A DNA stretch of 64,000 nucleotides from Verrucomicrobiaceae bacterium (GTDB taxonomy: Bacteria; Verrucomicrobiota; Verrucomicrobiia; Verrucomicrobiales; Akkermansiaceae): contig JAIXWR010000028.1 in assembly GCA_027491155.1 (NCBI GenBank), positions 62,001 to 126,000 of the forward strand. Reading direction: 5' to 3'. Below the pieces are notes generated by a model. It was not told the DNA's origin, searched no databases, and saw only the letters and a program-made list of their open reading frames with translations. The position numbers and the translations under genes were made by a program. Below, in pieces: positions 8,816-19,020 of the stretch. Every line of letters starts with the position of its first letter. Position 1 is the stretch's first letter.

Positions 8816-10042
8816 ATGATCTGCCCCTCCACCCGCGCGGCGGCCCTCGAGCAACTCGCGGCCTTTCTCCCGAAAGCCCCGCTTTACGCCCGCGACCGCA
8901 ACCACGTGCAACCCGGCCACCCGGCGGTGTCCCGGCTGTCCCCCGCGATCCGCCACCGGCTGATCTCCGAGGACGAGGTCGCCTCCGCCGTGCTCGGCCG
9001 GCACGCCGCCGGACGCGTGGAGAAGTTCGTCCAGGAAGTCTACTGGCGCCGCTACTGGAAGAGCTGGCTTTCCCTGCGCCCGCAGGTCTGGCGCGACTAC
9101 CTCGAATCGCTCGCCACCTTGCCGGAAAGCGACTTCGCGCGACGGGTTGAGGCCGGCGATTCGGGCAACGCGGTGATCGATCACTTCGCGAACGAACTCG
9201 TCGCCACCGGCTACCTCCACAACCACGCGCGGATGTGGTTCGCCGCGTGGTGGGTCCACGAGGCGAAACTCCCGTGGCAAAGCGGTGCCGCTTTTTTCTT
9301 CAAGCACCTGCTCGATGGCGATCCCGCCGCGAACACGCTCTCCTGGCGCTGGGTCGCCGGACTCCAGACACCGGGCAAGACCTACCTCGCCCGCCGATCC
9401 AACCTCGAGAAGTACCTCGCGCCCGGGCTGCTCGAGTCGCTGGCCGACAGCCTGACAGAATTCGAACACCCGCAGCCCCACCTGCCCTGTATTCCGACGA
9501 AAGAACCGGTCACCCGCGCGGAGCTTCCACCGTCGGAATTCCAAGCCTCCGCCAGCACCGGGCTGTGGATCCACGAGGAGGATCTTTCGCCGGAAACCTC
9601 GCCCCTCGCGGGACACACCTTCGCCGCGATCCTCGTCAGCGGCCACTCCGCGGCGTGGGACCGTCACGGCTTCCCGGCATCGAAACGGCAGTGGCTGTTA
9701 GAAGCGCTGGAAGACACCTCCCGCCGCGCGACGGAACAATGGAACACCGCGGCGAGCATCACCACGCCGGCCGATCTCCCCGGCGAACTCGTCCGCTGGG
9801 CGAAAGACCGGCGGCTGGAGCAGATCGTCGCGCTTCGCCCCGACACCGGCCCTCTCGACGACGCCCTGCCGGAGATCGCCGCCGCTCTCGCCGCGGCCGG
9901 GATTCCTCTCGCCCTCGTCGACCGCCCGCGCGACCTCGTCCTCCGTCCGCTCGCCACCGGCGGCTTCTTCCAATTCTGGGAGCGGCTGCAGAAGCGCGGC
10001 CTCCTGCCCGGAGCGATTGCCAGCGCGGGATCCTTGCTCTAA
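8816..10042 (+). CDS. Cryptochrome/photolyase-like FAD-binding protein, apparently with permuted domain order
   Basis: 408 residues from ATG 8816. Residues ~15-220 match the helical FAD-binding domain of DNA photolyases and cryptochromes: FVQEVYWRRYWKSW, NHARMWFAAWWVHEAKLPW, and ANTLSWRWVAGLQTPGKTYL contain the conserved N-xxR-M, W-W and W-R/Q-W-x-AG elements near the flavin. The normal N-terminal Rossmann-like antenna domain is missing from the front. Instead, residues ~235-408 (IHEEDLSPE, AAILVSGHSAAWD, LEQIVALRPDTG, AAAGIPLALVDRPRDLV) look like an alpha/beta domain placed after the FAD domain. The role may be light-dependent DNA repair or light sensing; the substrate cannot be told from sequence alone. 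Confidence 0.75.
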   Translation: MICPSTRAAALEQLAAFLPKAPLYARDRNHVQPGHPAVSRLSPAIRHRLISEDEVASAVLGRHAAGRVEKFVQEVYWRRYWKSWLSLRPQVWRDYLESLATLPESDFARRVEAGDSGNAVIDHFANELVATGYLHNHARMWFAAWWVHEAKLPWQSGAAFFFKHLLDGDPAANTLSWRWVAGLQTPGKTYLARRSNLEKYLAPGLLESLADSLTEFEHPQPHLPCIPTKEPVTRAELPPSEFQASASTGLWIHEEDLSPETSPLAGHTFAAILVSGHSAAWDRHGFPASKRQWLLEALEDTSRRATEQWNTAASITTPADLPGELVRWAKDRRLEQIVALRPDTGPLDDALPEIAAALAAAGIPLALVDRPRDLVLRPLATGGFFQFWERLQKRGLLPGAIASAGSLL

Positions 10043-10051
10043 CTCCGAGGC

Positions 10052-10678
10052 ATGTTGCGCGTCGTCATTCCCATGCTCGCCCTGCTGTTCGGTTCCTGCG
10101 GATTCACCGGAAAGTCCGGGGGTGTGAGCGGCTACCAGCCCGTGGAGGGCGACATCCTCTTCCAGTCCCTGCCGAATCCCGCCGGGCTCGACCTCGTCGA
10201 TGCCATCGAAGGAGCGACCGGCTCGCCCTATTCCCATTGCGGCATGGTTTTTCAGGAGGACGGCCGCTGGCAGGTCATTGAGGCCATCGGCCCGGTGAAG
10301 ATCACCCCGCTCGACGATTACGTTGCCCGAGGTCGCGGCAAGCAGGTCTGGGCCTACCGTCTCGACGAACCATCGAGAGCGAAATTCCCGGTCGCCCTCG
10401 CCGCGATGAAGCGGGACCTCGGCAAACCCTACGACCCGCGTTACCGCTTCGACGACGAGGCGATCTACTGTTCCGAACTCATCTGGCGCGGCTGGAAATC
10501 CGCCACCGGCCGGGAACTCGGCAGCACCGTCACTCTCGGCAGCCTGAACTGGCAGCCCTACCAGCCGGTGATCGAGGCCATCGAAGGCCCGGGCAATCTC
10601 CCGCTCGAGCGTCCGATGATCACCCCGCGCGACCTCGCGAAGGCGAGGGAGCTGACGCGGGTGTTTCCCGCCGAGTGA
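10052..10678 (+). CDS. YiiX/YebB-like permuted NlpC/P60 cysteine hydrolase, lipoprotein
   Basis: 208 residues. The N-terminus MLRVVIPMLALLFGSC is a lipoprotein signal peptide. GDILFQSLPN, YSHCGMVFQ and IYCSELIWRGWK are the ordered motifs of the circularly permuted NlpC/P60 (YiiX) fold, with the SHCG histidine preceding the YCSEL cysteine. Family members are thought to cleave amide or ester links of peptidoglycan peptides or lipids. It starts nine bases after the photolyase-like gene, but a functional link to it is unlikely. Confidence 0.85.
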   Translation: MLRVVIPMLALLFGSCGFTGKSGGVSGYQPVEGDILFQSLPNPAGLDLVDAIEGATGSPYSHCGMVFQEDGRWQVIEAIGPVKITPLDDYVARGRGKQVWAYRLDEPSRAKFPVALAAMKRDLGKPYDPRYRFDDEAIYCSELIWRGWKSATGRELGSTVTLGSLNWQPYQPVIEAIEGPGNLPLERPMITPRDLAKARELTRVFPAE

Positions 10679-10696
10679 CTGGGGACGAGATGAGCC

Positions 10697-11410
10697 TCAA
10701 GGAACCGGTTTCTCTTTCGGATCCCAGATCTTCCTGAAGCCGTTCTCCTCCGAGGTCGCCTGGCGCACCAGGCCGCCGGCGGAGAGGGCGGTGGAGGTGT
10801 TGATCGAGAAGCCGCAGCTCTGGAGCGCCTGCACGGTCCAGACGTTGCAGATACGAGGGAAGTAGTAGGAGTAGTTCTCCGGGCAGCGGATCAGGCGGCC
10901 GTCGCCCCAGCTCGAAGGCGCGATGGTCACGGGCCGGCCGTCTTCCCCCTGCACGGCGCAGGCGTTCAGGAAAGCGGCGAGCGAGGGACCGGCGGCGCGC
11001 GGGACATCGGCGACGAAGACCCGCTGGTGGTGGCAGACCTGCTCGACCTTCCAGTCGATCGGGATGCACTCCATGACCGAGGGCGACGGCGTGCAAAGCG
11101 CGCGGAAGACCTGGACCGGCGAGAGCCAGCGCTTCTGGACGTAGGCGACCTCGTCGCCCCAGCTCATCGTCAGATACTTCGGGTTGCCGATCCCCGCCGG
11201 CTTGCGGTAGCCGCTTTCCTCCAGCCACTGCCGGTCGAAGACGAGGGCGGTGTGCAGGTTGTCCGCCAGCAAATACAGGGGCACGGTCTCGACCGTTGCG
11301 GGCCGGGTGGCCTCGACCCGGTATCGCGCCGCCTCCGGGGCGGGCAGATGCATCGTGCAGGAGGCCAGGAAGGCGACCGGCAGGAACAGGACGAAGCGGA
11401 GCAGGGACAT
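10697..11410 (-). CDS. DUF2459-like lipoprotein
   Basis: 237 residues with a lipobox (FLASC) at residue ~17. The segments VPLYLLADNLHTALVF, LTMSWGDEVAYV and YYFPRICNVWTVQALQSCGF match the DUF2459 layout: a His near the start, a W-GD strand and a late N-x-W-T motif. That family has been proposed to be papain-like because of its His/Asn/Cys-like residues, but no activity is known to me. It converges with yiiX (18 bp between stops). Confidence 0.7.
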   Translation of the reverse strand: MSLLRFVLFLPVAFLASCTMHLPAPEAARYRVEATRPATVETVPLYLLADNLHTALVFDRQWLEESGYRKPAGIGNPKYLTMSWGDEVAYVQKRWLSPVQVFRALCTPSPSVMECIPIDWKVEQVCHHQRVFVADVPRAAGPSLAAFLNACAVQGEDGRPVTIAPSSWGDGRLIRCPENYSYYFPRICNVWTVQALQSCGFSINTSTALSAGGLVRQATSEENGFRKIWDPKEKPVP

Positions 11411-11444
11411 GGCGGGAGCGGGAGGAGCTCGCCGGCTGCCGGGA

Positions 11445-11768
11445 TCAAGGCGTGCCGAAAGAGCAGATGTATTCGCAGGGCGCGTCCTTCACCGTGATGG
11501 TGAAGCCGCTGTTGCCGGGGACGTCGAAGGCGGAACCGGCGGCGACCTCGAGCGTGTCCGAAGTGCCGTCGAGCACCACGGAGCAGGCGCCGGCGGTGAT
11601 TTCCATGACTTCCGGATCCCCGGTGCCGAAATGATACTCGCCCGGGAAGATCACGCCGAGCGACTTCTTGCGGCCGTCGGCGAGGGTGAGCGAATGGGAG
11701 ACGACCTTGCCGTCGAAATAGACGTTGGCTTTGGTCGAGACGGTGACGTTTTCGAAGGTAGCGGACAT
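11445..11768 (-). CDS. ppnP: Pyrimidine/purine nucleoside phosphorylase (YaiE/PpnP, DUF1255)
   Basis: 107 residues, close to the family's usual ~95. This single-domain cupin cleaves nucleosides by phosphorolysis to base plus ribose-1-phosphate. Diagnostic segments are VYFDGKVVSHSLTLADG, KSLGVIFPGEYHFGT, EVMEITAGACSVVL and FDVPGNSGFTITV, all characteristic of PpnP. The start at 11768 gives the expected N-terminus (MSATFENVTV). It lies two bases downstream of the FKBP gene's stop, on the same strand, so the two are probably co-transcribed. Confidence 0.92.
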   Translation of the reverse strand: MSATFENVTVSTKANVYFDGKVVSHSLTLADGRKKSLGVIFPGEYHFGTGDPEVMEITAGACSVVLDGTSDTLEVAAGSAFDVPGNSGFTITVKDAPCEYICSFGTP

Positions 11769-11770
11769 GA

Positions 11771-12523
11771 TCAGAGAATATCGAGGAGTTCCACGTCGAA
11801 GACCAGCATCCCGGCCGGCGCGCCGGGAGGCGGGTTGTGGCCGTAGGCGAGGTTCGCGGGGATCCAGAAGCGGCGCTTTTCACCGCCGACCATCAGCTGC
11901 ACGCCTTCGGTCCAGCCGGGGATCACGCCGTTGAGCGGGAAGTCGATGGATTCGCCGCGGACGACCGAGCTGTCGAAGAGTTTCCCGTCGGTGGTCCAGC
12001 CGGAGTAGTGGACTTCCACGCGGTCCGTCGCCTTCGGATGGCGGCTGCCGTTGCCGGGCGAGAGGACCTTGGAAGCCAGTCCGCTGGCGGTCACCTGGGC
12101 ATCGGCCGGCGGGGCGGCGACGTCCTCGGGCACCGGCGGCGGCTCGGGTGCCTTCTGGATGGCGAAAAGCTCGACGTCGAAGACCAGCATGCCCTTCGGC
12201 GCGCCGGAGCGCGGGTTGTCGCCGTAGGCCAGGTTGCCGGGGATCCAGAAGCGGCGCTTTTCACCGGCGACCATGAGCTGCAAGCCCTCGGTCCAGCCGG
12301 CGATGACCTGGTTGAGCGCGAAGGAGATCGTGCGGCCGCGGTCCACCGAGCTGTCGAACTGCTTCCCGTCGGTCGTCCAGCCGGAATAGTGGACGGTCAC
12401 GGTATCGGCCGGGCCGGGCTTGTCGCTGCCGGTGCCGGGCTGGAGGACTTTGGAAGCCAGGCCGCTGGGGCTGGTGATGGCATCGGCGGGCGGGGCTTTG
12501 ACGTCGGCTGGGGCGGCGGGCAT
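11771..12523 (-). CDS. Tandem-domain FKBP-type peptidyl-prolyl isomerase
   Basis: 250 residues from ATG 12523; an in-frame ATG at 12562 would only add a low-complexity tail. Two FKBP domains are repeated almost identically: VTVHYSGWTTDGKQFDSS to GMLVFDVELFAI (~residues 35-130) and VEVHYSGWTTDGKLFDSS to GMLVFDVELLDIL (~155-250). Each contains the canonical VxVHYxG, FDSS, GW-xEG-(V/L)QLM and YG motifs, so both should be active prolyl isomerases. No export signal is seen, which suggests a cytosolic folding role. High similarity between halves points to a fairly recent internal duplication. Confidence 0.92.
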   Translation of the reverse strand: MPAAPADVKAPPADAITSPSGLASKVLQPGTGSDKPGPADTVTVHYSGWTTDGKQFDSSVDRGRTISFALNQVIAGWTEGLQLMVAGEKRRFWIPGNLAYGDNPRSGAPKGMLVFDVELFAIQKAPEPPPVPEDVAAPPADAQVTASGLASKVLSPGNGSRHPKATDRVEVHYSGWTTDGKLFDSSVVRGESIDFPLNGVIPGWTEGVQLMVGGEKRRFWIPANLAYGHNPPPGAPAGMLVFDVELLDIL

Positions 12524-12735
12524 GGCGGCGTGAGCCTTGGGCCCGCGGGGCGGGACTGTCAATCCGCGGCATCGCCCGACGGCCTGCTTTTCGCGAGAGG
12601 GCGGTCGATGATGTGGGCCGGCGCCGACTCGCCGATGTCAGGGTTCCGCCCGATGAACGATTGCGCGAGCCCGCCCGCATCTGCTAAACGCATCCCGCGC
12701 GTTGAACATTCCCCCCGCGGCACGCCACTCCCCCC

Positions 12736-13959
12736 ATGAACCCCCGCTTTCTCGCGCTGTCGCTCGGCAGCCTGCCCCTGCTGGCCCACGGCGCCGGCTT
12801 CCAGCTCCAGGAACGCTCCGCTTCCGGCCTCGGCCGGGCTTTCTCCGGTGAGGCGGCGATGGCCGACGACGCCTCGGTGCTGGCTTCCAATCCCGCGGCG
12901 ATGCTGCTGCTCGCCGACGAGTGGTCCTTCGCCCTCGGCGGCAGCGGGATTTTTCCGGAAGTCGAGGTCCGCGGCACCTACGCCCCGCCCGCCCCCGCCC
13001 CGCCGGGCACCCGCTTGCCGGCCATCGGCGGAAACGTGTCGGACGATGCCTTCGTGCCCTTCTTCCACGCCGTGAAACGGGTCAACGAGCGGCTCGCGCT
13101 CGGCTTCGGCAGCTACACCACCTTCGGGCTGAACAGCAACTACCCGACCTCCTTCCCCGCCCGCGCCGTGGCGGATTCCAGCGAGGTCCTCACGCTCAAC
13201 CTCAACCCCTCGCTCGCCTGGCGGATCGACGAGCGCTGGTCGCTCGGCCTCGGCTTCGACGCGCTTTACGCCGAGGGCAAGCTCACCGCCACCGCGCCGT
13301 CCACCTTGCCGCTGCTCGACCTCGCGGGCGACGACTGGGGCTACGGCTTCAATGCCGGCCTGCTGTTCGAAGTGTCGCCCTCGACGCGCTTCGGCCTGCA
13401 CTACCGCTCGGCGATCGATCTGGAAATCGAAGGCCGCGCCGTGTCGCTGGTGCCCGCGTTCAACGGCCCCGCCACGCTCTCCGTCGAGCTGCCGGACAGC
13501 ATGGAATTCAGCGCGGTGCATGATTTCGGCGACTGGTCGGTCCACGGCGACGTGATGTGGACGAACTGGAGCGTCTTCAAGCAACTCGCCCCGCAGGTCA
13601 CCGGCGCGCCGGTCCAGCCGACGCCGACGCAGGAGAACTGGAAGGATTCGTGGCGCTTCGCCCTGGGCACCACCTGGCGGGCCGGCGAGACCTGGACCTT
13701 CCGTGCCGGCGTGGCTTACGACTGCAGCCCGGTGCCCGAGGCGAACCTCACGCTGCGCATCCCCGATGCCGACCGCCTGTGGGTCAGCGCGGGCTTTTCG
13801 TGGGAATTCACGCCGTGTTGGACGCTCGATTTCGGCTACGCGCACATCTTCGCCGACGACGTGCCGATCACCGACGGCAATGCCGCGGCCGGCATCTTCC
13901 GCGGCACCGCGGGCGGCGGCGCGGACGTGGTCTCGCTGGGGATCTCCACCAGCTTCTGA
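12736..13959 (+). CDS. OmpP1/FadL/TodX-family outer-membrane transport protein
   Basis: 407 residues. After the signal peptide (MNPRFLALSLGSLPLLAHGA) the mature N-terminus GFQLQERSASGLGRAFSGEA is the hallmark of FadL-type channels, and DDASVLASNPAAMLLL is the conserved NPA element of the plug domain. The rest is alternating amphipathic strands ending in FSWEFTPCWTLDFGYAHIF and a terminal Phe (GISTSF), as expected for a 14-strand beta-barrel. The family imports long-chain fatty acids or other hydrophobic compounds; the substrate here is unknown. Confidence 0.9.
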   Translation: MNPRFLALSLGSLPLLAHGAGFQLQERSASGLGRAFSGEAAMADDASVLASNPAAMLLLADEWSFALGGSGIFPEVEVRGTYAPPAPAPPGTRLPAIGGNVSDDAFVPFFHAVKRVNERLALGFGSYTTFGLNSNYPTSFPARAVADSSEVLTLNLNPSLAWRIDERWSLGLGFDALYAEGKLTATAPSTLPLLDLAGDDWGYGFNAGLLFEVSPSTRFGLHYRSAIDLEIEGRAVSLVPAFNGPATLSVELPDSMEFSAVHDFGDWSVHGDVMWTNWSVFKQLAPQVTGAPVQPTPTQENWKDSWRFALGTTWRAGETWTFRAGVAYDCSPVPEANLTLRIPDADRLWVSAGFSWEFTPCWTLDFGYAHIFADDVPITDGNAAAGIFRGTAGGGADVVSLGISTSF

Positions 13960-14015
13960 AAGCGGCGCTTTTCCCATCGCCAGCCCGCGGGACGATTCGT
14001 TAGGCTCGCTCCCGA

Positions 14016-14969
14016 ATGACACCGCGCGTCAAGCAAACGGCCTCGATCACCATCGGCGAGTTCTTCGAGCGCCACGCCGGCGCGCTTTCCCTCACCCTGC
14101 TCGGCGAAAAGCACGGCTTCGAGCGCCCGATCAGCGAGCCCGCCCCGAACCGCCCGGGCCTCGCGCTGGCGGGCTTCTTCAGCTACTTCGCGAAGAAGCG
14201 GATCCAGGTGCTCGGGAATTCGGAGATCTCCTACCTGAAGAAACTGACGCCCCAGATGAGCAGCGAGCGCTTCCGCCGGATGTGCGAGCGCGACATCCCG
14301 GGCATCGTCATTTCCCGCGGCGCGGTTCTTTCCGAGGAGCACATGAAGATCGCCGCGGAGCACCGCATCCCGGTCTTCGGCACCACGCTGGTGACCATGA
14401 AATTCCTCAACGCCGCCACCCTGCGGCTCGAGAACGAGTTCGCGCCGAACGTCACCCTCCACGGCTGCATGGTCGACCTCCGCGGGATCGGCGTGCTGAT
14501 CATGGGCAAGAGCGGCGCCGGCAAGAGCGAGACCGCCATCGGCCTGATCGAAAAAGGCGGCGCGCTGGTGGCCGACGACATGGTCCGCATCAAGCTGGCC
14601 GGCGGCGAACTGACCGCCTCCGCCCCCGCCCTGTCCCGCGGCTACCTGGAAATCCGCGGCATCGGCATCGTCAACGTCGCCAACCTCTACGGCCTCGCTT
14701 CGATCCGCCCGGAAAAGCGCCTCGACCTCGTCGTCACCCTCATCGCCTACTCCGACCAGAACGAGATCGACCGCCTCGGCCTGCAGCCGAAGTCCTACGA
14801 GATCCTCGGCCAGCAGGTCCCCCACGTCGAAGTCCCGGTCGCCCCCGGCCGCGACACCGCGCGGATGGTCGCCATCGCCGCGCTCGACCAGCAGCTCCGC
14901 CGCCTCGGCTACAACATGGCCGACGAGTTCAACCAGCGCCTGCTCCGCCACATGTCGGGGGAGGTCTGA
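14016..14969 (+). CDS. hprK: HPr kinase/phosphorylase
   Basis: 317 residues, the normal length. HprK phosphorylates and dephosphorylates Ser46 of HPr. The N-terminal half is the DRTGG-like regulatory domain; the catalytic half carries LHGCMVDLRGIGVLI, the P-loop GKSGAGKSETA (~residues 163-173), LVADDMV and the signature LEIRGIGIVNVANLYG. All key residues are visible. ptsH and ptsI lie within 1-3 kb, so the genome keeps a full HprK-HPr-EI phosphorelay, as known for Verrucomicrobia and Chlamydiae, where it is thought to be regulatory. Confidence 0.97.
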   Translation: MTPRVKQTASITIGEFFERHAGALSLTLLGEKHGFERPISEPAPNRPGLALAGFFSYFAKKRIQVLGNSEISYLKKLTPQMSSERFRRMCERDIPGIVISRGAVLSEEHMKIAAEHRIPVFGTTLVTMKFLNAATLRLENEFAPNVTLHGCMVDLRGIGVLIMGKSGAGKSETAIGLIEKGGALVADDMVRIKLAGGELTASAPALSRGYLEIRGIGIVNVANLYGLASIRPEKRLDLVVTLIAYSDQNEIDRLGLQPKSYEILGQQVPHVEVPVAPGRDTARMVAIAALDQQLRRLGYNMADEFNQRLLRHMSGEV

Positions 14970-14980
14970 TTGGGGGAGAA

Positions 14981-15548
14981 ATCTTCAATCAGCAATCCTT
15001 CAATCATCAATCGGAGTGCACGTTGCGATTGGAGGAAGCTTTGATGGAAGAGCCTGACCGTGAGGAAATGGCGGTCCGCCAAGGGTGAAGGCGAACGGGA
15101 TTTGATCCTTGCCGGGCGGGAGGAAACCGGTCCAGTTTCAAACTGCAATGGACGAGAAGGATCATGACCGGCAGTTGATTGAAGAGATCCGCGCCCTGCG
15201 AGCCGATCTCCGGCGATATGCGGTCACAGCAATTTGGGTGTTTTGCGGAGCATGCCTCTTGGGCTTCCTGCTGTTTTCCAATCATGCTTCTCGCGAGGCG
15301 GGCAGCTGGCTGTTTGCAGCTTTCCTCCTGATCGGTTTCCTCTATTTGATCGGCTTGATCTTCCAAGCCGCCTTCAACGCGAAGCTCCGCCGCCAGCGGG
15401 AACGTGCGGAATTCGCGATCCTGTCCGGCCGCACCTCGGGCTCGAATCGCAAGCCTTGAGGCGGATGCCGTTCACCGGTCCTCCTTGTGAGGCCCCCACC
15501 CCGCGAAGCGCACTCCGCTTTGTGATTGAGGGATTGGAGATTGGTGAT
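14981..15548. repeat. Imperfect ~39-bp inverted repeats bracketing a small membrane-protein gene
   Basis: The left copy (14981-15019) and right copy (15510-15548) are inverted. Both contain an identical GCACTCCG next to a GATTG-rich word, and over the adjoining 31 positions I count 23 matches without gaps. They enclose the ORF at 15148-15459. The words are AT-rich compared with the genome. No flanking target duplication or transposase is visible, so this is a MITE-like or cassette-like arrangement rather than a proven mobile element. Confidence 0.6.
15148..15459 (+). CDS. Small two-helix membrane protein, unknown
   Basis: 103 residues from ATG 15148; a TTG at 15109 could add 13 residues but the ATG gives the more natural soluble N-terminus (MDEKDHDRQLIEEIRALRAD). 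Two hydrophobic segments (YAVTAIWVFCGACLLGFLLF and SWLFAAFLLIGFLYLIGLIF) are separated by a short loop, and a basic tail follows (KLRRQRERAE). The layout resembles small heat-shock-type or DUF6768-like membrane proteins, but I cannot assign a family. It lies between inverted repeats and between hprK and ptsH. Confidence 0.65.
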   Translation: MDEKDHDRQLIEEIRALRADLRRYAVTAIWVFCGACLLGFLLFSNHASREAGSWLFAAFLLIGFLYLIGLIFQAAFNAKLRRQRERAEFAILSGRTSGSNRKP

Positions 15549-15564
15549 TCGGCCTCCGGCCGCC

Positions 15565-15831
15565 TCACTCTTCTTCGAACTTCCGCCCGATCAGATCGGC
15601 CAGGGCGTCGAGAGCCGCGTCGGCATCGGAACCATCCGCCGCGACGCTGATCACCGATCCGTGGCCGGCGGCCAGCATCATGAGGCCCATGATGCTCTTG
15701 CCGTCCACTTCCTCGCCGTCTTTCTCGACGCGGACTTCCGAGGTGAACCGGCTGGCGGTCTTCACGAATTGGGCCGCGGGACGGGCATGAATGCCGAGTT
15801 TGTTCTGAATGGTGAATTCGCGCTGCGGCAT
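15565..15831 (-). CDS. ptsH: Phosphocarrier protein HPr
   Basis: 88 residues from ATG 15831. HPr receives phosphate from enzyme I on His15 and is regulated by HprK at Ser46. Both residues are present at the canonical numbers: GIHARPAA contains H15 and DGKSIMGLMMLAA contains S46. Ser46 and the surrounding helix mark it as an HprK substrate. It is transcribed away from ptsI, with 136 bp between the start codons, instead of being in an operon with it. That space holds a short GGGGG-ATG-CCCCC palindrome (15867-15879) and a T6 run (15894-15899). Confidence 0.96.
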   Translation of the reverse strand: MPQREFTIQNKLGIHARPAAQFVKTASRFTSEVRVEKDGEEVDGKSIMGLMMLAAGHGSVISVAADGSDADAALDALADLIGRKFEEE

Positions 15832-15967
15832 CGGGGTGATCAATCGTTCGGGACGGCCGGAGCCTAGGGGGATGCCCCCCGCCTTCCAAGGGATTTTTTC
15901 GCCCCGCGGGCCGTGCCGATTTTTATCCTTTGAACCGCGCCGCGCCCTTCGCAGCATCCCGGGAGGA

Positions 15968-17731
<1,764 letters not shown>

Positions 17732-17760
17732 CGGACGTCCCGGGACTCAGCTTGCCGCAC

Positions 17761-17780
17761 TCGCGGCGCGTCTGCCGCGA
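17761..17780. terminator. GC-rich hairpin after ptsI, possible terminator
   Basis: A 7-bp perfect stem (TCGCGGC / GCCGCGA) with a 6-base loop begins 30 bases after the ptsI stop and 62 bases before the stop of the convergent hydrolase gene. No T-tract follows on either strand, so intrinsic termination is uncertain; it may instead be a chance palindrome in GC-rich DNA. Confidence 0.3.
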
Positions 17781-17842
17781 CAAACGGACCCTCCCGTGCC
17801 TCGTGAGAACCACCGGCGGTCATAGACTCGCCGCTACATCAC

Positions 17843-18970
17843 TCAGCGCACCAGCGGGTTCCGCGGGATTCCCCGGTCCTCCTTGGGAAAGGCGGGGGCG
17901 ACCGGCTTCGCGGGTTCCGGTTCCGGGCTGCGGTCCCGGTTGGCGTCCAGCAGCTTGGCCACCCGCTCCGCGTCGTGGAGGACCAGCGCCGCCTGCGGGC
18001 TTGCACCGGCCTGGCCGGCGAGCTGGACGTAGGCGTTGTTCACCTTCACCAGCTCCGGCAGGGTCTTCGCGTTGATCTCGTCCGCCAGCAACTGGCGGTG
18101 GCGCTTGAAAAGCTTCGCCTCGGGCGCCACGGCGGGATCCTGTTCGAGTTCGGCGATCCGCTTGGCCACCTTCTCCTTCCACGGCTGGCCGGGGAAAGCG
18201 ACCGAAGGCCGCTCGCGGAACTCGAGCAGCTTCCACCATTGGTCCACCGGCTGGAGCTTTCCGATCTCCGCGAACTCCTGCTCGAAGGCATCGGCATCCG
18301 GCTTCCCCCCGTTGCGCAGGGCGAACCATTCCTTCAGCCCGGGCGAGCCGCCGGTCGGGAACTCGTGCTTGAGGTCCTGCCAGGTTTCCATGTTCACCGT
18401 CACGCCGAGCTTGCCGTAGAAAAGCCGGGCCTTGAGCGCGAAGGGGTAGTTGCCGTCGAGCCGGCCGACCCCGACGAACAGCGGCGTGCCCGGCGGGAAC
18501 GCGGCGGTCTTCGGCGCGGCTTCCCTCATGTGCCCGGCACCGAGGATCACCGCCCCGGCCAGCGAGCGCTCCGCCTGGAAAAACAAGCCGCTGACCCAGC
18601 CACCCTGGCTGAAGCCCGAAACGTAAAGCCGCTTGGGATCGAGCCCCTGCTCCTTCGCCAACCGGTCGCGGACGCGACGCAGGATCACCAGTTCTTTCTC
18701 CAGGTTCTCCGGCGTCTGGGTGAAAGCGCCATCGAAGGTGTAGGTCATGCCGACCACGATCCAGTCCGCCGGCCCGGCGTGCTGGCGGATCAGCTTCGTC
18801 GACGGCCGGCCGCCGCTGCCGTGGTAGTAGAACACCGCCGGCCACTTCTTCGCGGGGTCGTGGTTTTCCGGCAGCGAGACCTCGACCGGCACCGGCAGGC
18901 CTTCCACCTGCAGGTCATCGGCTTGGACCGCGGCGACCAGAGCGAGGGCGGCAAGGAAACGGGCGATCAT
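17843..18970 (-). CDS. Secreted alpha/beta hydrolase (esterase/PHB-depolymerase-like)
   Basis: 375 residues from ATG 18970, which gives a clean signal peptide (MIARFLAALALVAAVQA); an upstream in-frame ATG at 19006 would spoil it. PAVFYYHGSGG provides the oxyanion-hole strand and LYVSGFSQGGWVSGLFF the G-x-S-x-G nucleophile elbow, as in dienelactone-hydrolase and feruloyl-esterase/PHB-depolymerase-type enzymes. A helical, charged C-terminal extension (~residues 230-375) contains AKRIAELEQDPAVAPEAKLF and a Pro-rich tail. The substrate is unknown. Confidence 0.75.
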   Translation of the reverse strand: MIARFLAALALVAAVQADDLQVEGLPVPVEVSLPENHDPAKKWPAVFYYHGSGGRPSTKLIRQHAGPADWIVVGMTYTFDGAFTQTPENLEKELVILRRVRDRLAKEQGLDPKRLYVSGFSQGGWVSGLFFQAERSLAGAVILGAGHMREAAPKTAAFPPGTPLFVGVGRLDGNYPFALKARLFYGKLGVTVNMETWQDLKHEFPTGGSPGLKEWFALRNGGKPDADAFEQEFAEIGKLQPVDQWWKLLEFRERPSVAFPGQPWKEKVAKRIAELEQDPAVAPEAKLFKRHRQLLADEINAKTLPELVKVNNAYVQLAGQAGASPQAALVLHDAERVAKLLDANRDRSPEPEPAKPVAPAFPKEDRGIPRNPLVR

Positions 18971-19020
18971 GAGTTGAAGCGTGCACCGGACAAACCGGCA
19001 ACGCAACGGCTCAAGTCGCG

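Noticed and set aside
15867-15899. Intrinsic terminator (GGGGG-ATG-CCCCC followed later by T6)
   Set aside because: The T-run lies 14 bases after the stem, too far for termination, and the site is between divergent promoters where a terminator is not expected.
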